Part shown: piece by piece, positions 1 to 9,000 of the stretch
How the letters are laid out: each line of letters opens with the position of its first letter
How positions within the stretch are numbered: position 1 is the stretch's first letter
Source: Theristus sp. LFF4_11
Lineage: Eukaryota > Nematoda > Chromadorea > Monhysterida > Xyalidae
Assembly (NCBI GenBank): GCA_030248135.1
Contig: JASANC010000080.1
Location: 62,001 to 126,000, forward strand
DNA length: 64,000 bases
Reading direction: 5' to 3'
Position numbers and translations under genes: made by a program
The notes under the pieces: generated by a model
Seen by the model: the letters and a program-made list of their open reading frames with translations, nothing else
What the model was told of the DNA's origin: nothing
Databases searched by the model: none

Positions 1-70
1 TGAAAAAACTAGCACAAAACCTAAAAGCTCACAATACAACAGATATCACATTTATAAAAAAACTCAAATA

Positions 71-3000
71 TCACAGTTTTGCACGGTTCTCTTTCAACAG
101 AGGGCCAATGTACTTGGTGTGCGCGTCGAGCACCTGAATTGTCAAGGAAACCATCTCAAAAAGAGTGTTTATTTCGACAAAAAAAACAAAAAAGCAACAC
201 CACAGAATTAAAAACTCCTGGTCAGACAGTGCACTCGGGCATAACACAACGATAGTACGTGCACAAACGAACGGACGCGCGCACAGACAGGCACGATAAG
301 CGGCATTCATAAAGCAGTATTTAGTAACGCATATCTATGCGTCACTAAATGCTGCTTCGTGAATGCCACGCTGAATGCAGCGTGTCGCGTGCACCACGTG
401 TTCGTTCGTTGCCATACACACAGCGCTACGATGTGTCCTACCACAGAGCGTGCGCGCGCAATCTCAAGCGCCGCAGCACGCTATACCTGTTTCTCATTCA
501 ACTCCGAGTGTTTCGTCCATTGCACGATCGCAGGGTACACGTGTCCGTCAAAACGACCCAAGCACGACGACAACTCGCGATCGGCGAACGACCACGCGTC
601 CACCAGCGCGACGGCGTTCGGTCGGATTCGCCGCAGCAGCGCGCTCTGTTCGCGTTGTAGGGCGCCGACGCAGTCGAACGAGAGACCGGCCTGCGAAAGT
701 TGCTGTTGCGACCGTTGTCTTTTGCTTGTTCGAAAAAAATGGCATTGCCAAATCCGGTATCTTCGATTGGTTTCTACTGCATACAGGTGCACCGGAGTGT
801 CAGATCGACTGAGAAACATTATTGTTTGTCACTTTTTGAAAACCGCAGCAAAATCGTGTCAAGAGCACCCGACACGATTGAGGTATTATCGTTTTTTTGG
901 GTTCTGCGACTCAATGCGTTTGCAGACGTAGAAAGGAAACTGGTTTCAATCTTTATGTGGCAATTCAAAACAGTCCGGCATTATTTAGGAAACTCGGATC
1001 ACTTTGCCAATTTTGCATTCCCGCGTCATGCAAGGCAACTGTTTACCTATTCATTCGCGCACTGAGTCTCGGAACCGATATAAGAGCATAATACTTCGGG
1101 GGGGGGGAGAAGTGCGGGGCATTTGGATGAACCCTGTTCTGATTCAGATCAATCAATGGAACACAGGTCATATTTCACGCAAAAACCAACCGACCTGCAA
1201 GAACTGGCCGGTGCGTCGGAGCATCTGCGTGACGAGAAACAACCTGCAGACCGCCTGCATCACCTGACGCACTCGTTCGTCCTCGATCGCGGCGACCGCC
1301 TCGATGAACGTTCGCGACACGTACACTCGCGTGTGCGCCTGCACGTTCACGCCCGTTTATACCCGACGTATGTAAGCGCGTACGGCACGGCACGGCACGT
1401 CACATCCCATGTTTTTGCATACTACCGTTCATACCAGACGTACGTCTCGTCTGCATACGTCAGGTATAAACGGGCCGTTTGCGAACCACGGAGCAACGTT
1501 GTTGGCTCGGCAAAATAAGGCGTCTGTCAGAGACGTGCGAAACGCTCAACATGCAAACCTGCTCGCATTTCACCCAATCGAATTTAGCCGCCTTGTCGGA
1601 AAAGACAGCGCACTCCAATCTCCAATGTTGCATACAATCACACACAATTTGCATTTTGCTTGTTTGTCTGTTGGCTTTTATCCCATATAACTAGCGGCTA
1701 AATTCAAAAAGACAATGTGCGTGAAAACGAAAAACATTGAAAAAAAACATTCGTGTCACCCGGGCCGCCTGCGCCAACTGCACCCCGGTGGCTGCCCACG
1801 CCTGCTCCTCCGTGCGCCCATTCTGTCGTGCGTCGCCCAGTGCCGCTGCGGCGTCATGCACCCGGCGACTCGCTGCACGCTCGAATGCAACCTGCACCAG
1901 AGCACTGTGTTCATGCCACAGTCGAACTCTAAATTATAGGCAATCAGCCGATTGCTTGGTGGTCACGTGCATGCATGCCATTCTGTGCAGAAACTGCTTA
2001 GGGGGCGAAGTTCGGTTTGCATAGAAAGCATGCATCGCGTGATCACCAACCAATCAACTGATTCTCTATAATTTTACAGTTCGACTGTAGTTAGGAACGG
2101 GCGAACCTGCATTTGGGCGATGTCTGTTTTAGCCAGCGCCAAATGTTACAATGTGTTTCTTCAAACCTGTCAGATTTTTTCGTAGATTAAAGAACGCGTG
2201 AAATTTTGAATTACGAACCGAATGAGTTGCGAAATGTGCACCGAATGCACGGAAATATCTTTTCTTTTTTCTCAATCCGGCCTCGCTTAATTCTTGTATT
2301 TTGCGGGCTCTGTGTATTGCGGAAGGGCTGACAGGTTTCAAGAAGCGTATGTTACGTGCGACCGGCGTGGCGAAACGTAGTGCGGAATACCGCAGATCCA
2401 CCTGCACCACCACAATACAGCAACATCCACCTATGATACGGTACACCACATATTGGCGATGTCGCACGGCTGTATGCATGCGTTCACAGAACGCCGTCGC
2501 CGTGCAGTGTTCTTTTCTGCTGTTCATGATGGAAACATCACGCAAACGCTCTACTTGACAGCATCGGATCGAGCTGTTGCTCATGCACGAAACAAACAAC
2601 ATTGTTCAAGAGACGGTGATCCGGATCCGGACAACCGACCAAGAATGCGGTCAATGGGCCAGTTGGGTCGAGCGACCATTTGTCATCGGGCGAGCGCTGT
2701 TGCTGACGAAGATAACTGGTCAGGGGACTCGAGCCGTTCGTTCCGCTGGTCACCGTTTTGATCAAGTACCTGAACACAAATAAAACCGTTATCTGCAGTT
2801 TTCAGTTTCTCTCCAGTAATATGATCAATTCTTTTAGATTCTGCAACTGAATACGTGTGCAGACGTAGAAAGGAAACTATCCTCATGTGGCAACTCAAAA
2901 TCGCCCGCGGGCCAAGTGACTCGGCCGGATTTACGGGACTCGGATCACGTTGCCAATTTTGAACTCCCGCGTCGCCTTTCAATGCGCGCATTGGGTCTCG

Positions 3001-6000
3001 GGACCAAAAAGAAAAAATCACCAAGAAACGAGCATTGGGTCTGGCACCATTTTTTGCTAGTAGTATCAAGTCTTTGCGTCAGCTAAACATTTTGAACGTG
3101 AATCGAGCCTTTGAAATGTCTTATTTCTGAAGACCATCACACGTGGTTTCATTCAGAATTCGAATCTTGCACATACACCGTACCGAAGGCGAAAGCAAAT
3201 TTTCGAAGGGGGGGGGGTGTCGTCACGTGGGGGTTTCAGTGGGGGTGTCAGTCATGGTACAGTGACACCCCCAGGCGTGGGTCATGGGGGGTGCACTATT
3301 GTAGAAAAATTTCTGGGGGGTGAACACGCCCCACCCCACCCATGATATTTTTTCGCTTACATTTTGAAGGAAAAACGCTAAATTTTGCTGCAAAATCTTT
3401 GAAATTACAATGAAGAATGTCAAGTTATCATATATTCAGCTTATATTATAGACTTTATAAAGAAAAAATCAAGATTTTTGAGCAAAAAGTTCATGATTTT
3501 TGGATGGTCCGAGAAAATTTTTGGGGGTGTCACTGTAACTTAGGTCCATGTGAGGGGGTGGGTGGGTGGGGTGTCAAGCAAATTTCGAGGGGGAGGGGGT
3601 GTGGATGGTCCAGTGTCAGGTTTTAGAGGGTGGGTGTCGCGTGACCCCCCCATGTCTTTGGTACTGCACATACACAAACACCAAAACAAAACACACACAC
3701 AATCGAGACAATACATTGCCCGGGTATGTCTGCTCGTGTGCGTCTGTTTGTGCGTGTGCAAGCGTGTCTGATGAACAAAGTGGCCGGTCTGCAGACAGCA
3801 CCGTTACCTGGCCACCTGCAACAGCATGACGATGTTGTCGCCCTCATAGGTGCAGCCTGCCACTGCGTAACCGTACAGGTCGGGCAGGCCACTATAGTGC
3901 GCGTAGCCGTGACCGCCGCAGCCCTGGCGTTTGAATTCGAACATTTCAAAACACTCTCTCATTGCAACAATCCTATCAAATTTATGTGGTTTGTTTAAAC
4001 CTGTCACTTTTTAGCAAAATTTACAAGAGTCCGCGAAGTAGTAATATAAGGAGGGGTTTTGTGGGGCTATCGAAAAATTAATAAAAAATGCATTATTTTT
4101 AATTTAAGAAAAAAGAATTATTTTTTTTATTTTTACAAAAAAAGACTTTTTAATAAAAGATTGAAACCGGGTTAGCGCGCGCGTGCGAGGGTCTTGTCTG
4201 CGTGTTAAAACATAGTAATGATTTGTAATCCGAGTGCACGAAAAAAATAAAAACTTTTCAATTTTTTGGTTTATTAATAAAACAGAAAATTAAAAAAAAT
4301 TAATATTTTTTATAAAAAAAATTATTTGAAAAGTTTTTCTTTGAATAAACGCAGTTCTGCGTGGCGTTGAAAATAAAAAATGTGCAACTGTGTGTGATAG
4401 CGAACACAGCGTGGCAATTTTTGCGTGCATGTGAGAATTTGTGTTATTTGAAATGCGTGTGTTTATTAAATGGAATACATACCGTATTACCTCTATTAAC
4501 CCCCCCCCCAAAATTAAACCCCCCCCCAAAAAAATAAACCCCCACCCCCTCGACAAGTTTCCAAATAATCCCCCCCCCCAAAAATAAACCCCCATGGGGG
4601 TTTATTAGAAACCTGTTTGAAACACATACCTAGCGAATTCAGTGGCTGAATGCAGTGACATTGGTGAAATTGTGCTACCAAAGGCCCCAAAGGGATGAGT
4701 TAGTGGTAATTTCATTACAAAAGGCTGTTACAAAAGGAAATCTCTGTGAAAAGTAGAAGTTTCTGCGACTTCCTTCCTGCCATGGAAGGTATTTTTGCCA
4801 TTTTGCCCACCCCTAAAAATGGTTTCCAAATAAACCCCCCCCCCCAAAATAATCCCCCCCCCCAAAAATAAACCCCCACCCCCAGAAGTCGCTGAAGAAA
4901 TAAACCCCCATGGGGGTTTATTAGAGGTAATACGGTACACGCAATTTGAGCAAACGGGATTGTAAATAAAACAAGGGCTCAACATGTTGATTTCATAAGC
5001 AATAACTTAAAGCTGTTTTTTCAAGTTATAGAATACAAAATGTTTTATTTTATTTCGTGTGTGTATACCGAAAACTTCAACGTGCGGGTTTCTTTCTGTG
5101 GTGTTTAAATAACACAGCAATTATATCAATTTTTTGACCTAAAAAACATACATTACACGGTTAATATGAAACATAATCTTGTCCTTCGTTCGACGCAGCA
5201 TGTAGGTCGCAAACACCGATGAACAGTGGGAACCGAGGGTTAACCACTGACGCTGTGAACATTTTATCACCGGAGAAACGGCAATTCTAATGCTTTGAGA
5301 AGCAAAACAAAGCACCTCAGAAGCAACGTAATGCTGTAACAAAAATGCGCTATTCTGTAGGCTTTACATTGGAACACCTGCAGTTAAAGCGCATTTTTTA
5401 ATAGCATTAAGAGCATTTTTGTTTTTAATTTTTCAAAATTAACCGCCTTTTTTCACCTTTTTCTTGAAAAAAGCAGACTGCTTTTTTCACTGCATTATTA
5501 TTAGTTATTGGAAAAAAAAGCAATTTCATGGTTACAAGCAGCATTATTTTCGTATGCGTGTTTGCTGAAATGGAGTGCATGCACGGAGCGCGTAATTAGT
5601 TGGATCGTGGGTACATTGACTTTCGCGCTGTCTTGTGTCTTCTGGCATGCTGCATTTCTCTTCTTTGCGAAGGCCATTTATCAAAAGGATACAAAAACGC
5701 GATACGCGATCCAGATAATAATCTCTAGATAATAATCTCTATTTGCGAATCGGAGAGCGTGTAGGCAGATTTTGTCTGTTTCTCACCTGCCGAACACGAG
5801 TCAGTCGGATCAGTTCAATCTTTAGAAAAAGTGAAAATCACTCATATGCTTCTTTCTTTTAGAATGCCGAAAAAACACCTTCCTGAACTTATACTCGAGT
5901 TGGCTCAAGTAGTCCATTTTGCTGAAGCCAATAATCATGCATATGACATTTTTCACATCTACATAATGTGAACATTTTTTTCACATCTACATAATGTAAA

Positions 6001-9000
6001 CATTTTTTTCACATCTACATAATGTGAACAATCACAGGTACAGCAAAATTTGCTGGCGATAGACACGCTCGCCCGCGTACGTCGCATGACTAGCGACTTT
6101 GACTAAAGTGGCTCACATACTCAAAGACCGGGGTATATATTTCTGCTTAAAAAATTGTGCAATTATTACACAGTTTGTAAATTTTCAGCTTGAAGTGCAT
6201 TACACAATGCACTTGGAGCAGTCACTGTCTTTTCCTCCACTCGAGGACATGGCCTTCGAAGCCTGGATCGCCGAACTTTCGTCGGACCCAGTCTCGATTC
6301 CGACAAACTCGAATAAGTTGCACATCCCGGTAAATTTCAACTTCTTTCCTGTTTGTTTTTTCAGATCAACTCAGAACCAGACTTTCAGGCACAGGCAGAA
6401 CTAGGCCAGCGGGTAAAATCGTTCACGCGAATGCTCTCTGACATCTTTTCGACAGCACGTATGTCTTGCACGATATATAATTTAACAGCACATTTTATCA
6501 CATTTCGTGTGTTGTCATTTGAAATTGAAGTGCCCTGCTTGTGCGGAATGCAATACGGTCATTTTTAATCTCGCATGACAGTTAGCAAGAAAGGTGCAAA
6601 ATTAATAATGACTGTATTGCTGTATCACCTGCAGTGTACTATAATGTTGTGCAGTGCTAATCCATGTCAGTTTTATCGGTGATGGTAAAGTAAGTCAACT
6701 GTGTTTTTTTTTCATTTGTAATCTGTGCTAAAAAGGTGAGAAATTTATTGTACTTTTTCCTATTGTTATATCACCAATCATCTTGCAATTCCTGATTATC
6801 ATTTTCTTGTTCGCGTCTTCCGTAAAAAAATTCGTTCATGCTCATATCATCGTCCCACGAAAAAAGAGTGTCCGTTAGATGAACGTGGTGTAGCGGTTCC
6901 TGCTGTGTGGACAGAACCAGTGGCAAAAATCGGTCTTTTAAATTCATGATCAACGTTAAAGTTTTCGGTATACACACACGAAATAAAATAAAACATTTTG
7001 TATTTTTTATGAAAGTTTTTATTTTTTTCGTACACTCGGATTACAAATCATTACTATGTTTTAACACGCAGACAAGACCCTCGCACGCGCGCGCCAACCC
7101 GGATTTTATTTTTTATTAAAAAATAATCTTTTTGTAAAAGTAAAAAAATTTAATTCTTTTTTCTTAAATTAAAAATAATGCATTTTTATTAATTTTTCGA
7201 TAGCCCACAAAACCCCTCCTTATATTACTACTCGCGAAAGAAGAAACACAAGGGCAGGCCAGTTGGGAAAAAAACATATTTCGCCACAAACGGGGTTGTT
7301 GATTCCGACCAAAGCCGATTGCAGTTCCCTCGTTTCCAATTCAATGAGTTTCATATGTTCTGTACTGTGCGAAAAAAATGACAGGTTTTTAAACAACCAG
7401 ACTTGAGTTTTTACTCTAATTGAAAACGTACCTGTCTGCATTGCTCGATACCACGGCAGACATCCCACGTTGAGCATGCCTTCAGACCGGCCGTTAAGAC
7501 GTGCAGCTACAAAAGTTTATAATGTGTTTTTTTTCATTTTTCAAGCAAACTGACAGTAGTATTTCAGTTTTTTAACCACAAAGAACATCAAAAAAGCGAA
7601 TTCCTCTCATAAACCAGCCAGCGCACATCAGCCAACAGATCGACGTTGCCGCCGTCGACTTGCTCGGTGCTCTCACGATGCACGTCGAGCAGGATCTTGC
7701 CGACGAAGTGATACGCGAACGCTACAGCCAACTCCGGCAACAGGCGATACTGCTGCGTGCTGTACTCGAGTAGTTTCACTTCGCCGTCGCTGCGGAAAGA
7801 AAAACACAGGTGAAAAACAACAATGACTGTTGACGAAAAACGTATTGGTAGCTGGTGAAACATAATCGGATTTGTACGAGCTACCACGGTATACGGTGGC
7901 GAACGATTCAGTGACAACGAACGGATTCAGTGCAATTGAGGCGACGTTTTTAGCCGGGATTAACCCAGAAAAGCGTTCAAAACGCCGTCGAGTGAGGCGC
8001 CGGTCGAGTTTTCTCTGTCACGCAGCGCCCATACACCCGGACACCCCTTGGGCGGGGCTCGAACCAGTCGAACGCGCCACCACCAACGGCATGAGCGGTG
8101 ATAAAACCTCGACCACTCACCTCGGCCGTATTTCGCCCTGCCTCCGAACGCAGCTGTAGCGGATGGCGATTGTGGCCGCGCGCGCCAACTTGGACGCCTG
8201 ATCGATCGACATCACGGAGCGCACGTACCTGCGAACGCGCGGAGGTGGGTTTTTTGTTGTCAGCGCTCACATCAAAAATCCATGATGACAATCTGCCAAT
8301 CAAGAAACGAGGAAACAAAAGACAAAAATCAAGAAACAAACGTCACACGCACAACATCGCCGCATAGCCGAGCTTCGCGTGCGCTGGTCGAACGTAGGTG
8401 CCGTCTCGCAGCACCTGAGCACCGCTTTACTGGTTGAGTACAGCGTTTTTTTGTGTCAGTAATTTTTTATCACGTAAATATTCATTTGTTTTTGCCGTTG
8501 TTGAGTACAGCAACTCTAAATGATAGGCAATCAGCTGGTTGGTTGGTGAATGGTGAGCATGTGATGCATGCTTTCTGTGCAGGACAGATTCAGCCTCCGC
8601 AGAACGCATGCATCACGTGATCACCAACCAATCAGCTGATAACTTATAATTCACAGTTCGACTGTGGTGTCACTTCAAATTTTTTGATCGAGAAGCATAA
8701 CACCGCACGATGCACCTTTGCGTTCTTCATGAGCATATTCTCGCGCGGTATGCGAACGTTGTGCAACATCATTAGCCCATTATCGTTCGATGGCATGAAC
8801 AGCTTCGGGCCGATGTCCAATAAAGTGACGCCTGCGCAACAAAGAACATCACTTCAGTGTATTGATGAAAGTGCTCGCTGACAACACTGTGCAACTAAAA
8901 CACACGCAAGTTGAGCATTTTGGCCCTTGAATCTGGCATGACGCAATCATCAAGCTGGATCGAGTTGGTTGGACTAAACACTGAGTCCAATACAGGAACT

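Larger units (their letters stand above)
4037..7232. mobile_element. 3.2-kb element with ~225-bp terminal inverted repeats, Polinton/Maverick-like ends
   Basis: 4037-4260 and 7010-7232 are inverted copies of each other, sharing AGTAGTAATATAAGGAGGGG at the tip and GCGAGGGTCTTGTCTGCGTG further in. Flanks carry CGCGA (4032-4036 and 7233-7237), read as a 5-bp target duplication. AG/CT termini, long inverted repeats and a 5-6 bp duplication are the known pattern of Polintons, but this element is far shorter than autonomous ones (15-20 kb) and no polymerase or integrase is visible. Inside are a TA-flanked element (4482-4935), a tandem repeat (5947-6032), a spliced-looking ORF (6187-6462) and small ORFs such as a hydrophobic 74-codon plus-strand ORF at 5508-5732 and a minus-strand ORF at 6771-6977 ending in acidic residues. 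The whole sits in one acyl-CoA oxidase intron. Confidence 0.82.

Noticed and set aside
359..931. 190-codon plus-strand ORF at the left end
   Set aside because: It is the antisense shadow of the acyl-CoA oxidase exon 487-690, which shows clear family similarity on the minus strand.
2129..2602. 157-codon minus-strand ORF as a separate gene or acyl-CoA oxidase exon
   Set aside because: It partly overlaps the end of a real acyl-CoA oxidase exon, but the rest does not resemble the family and no convincing splice sites bound it.
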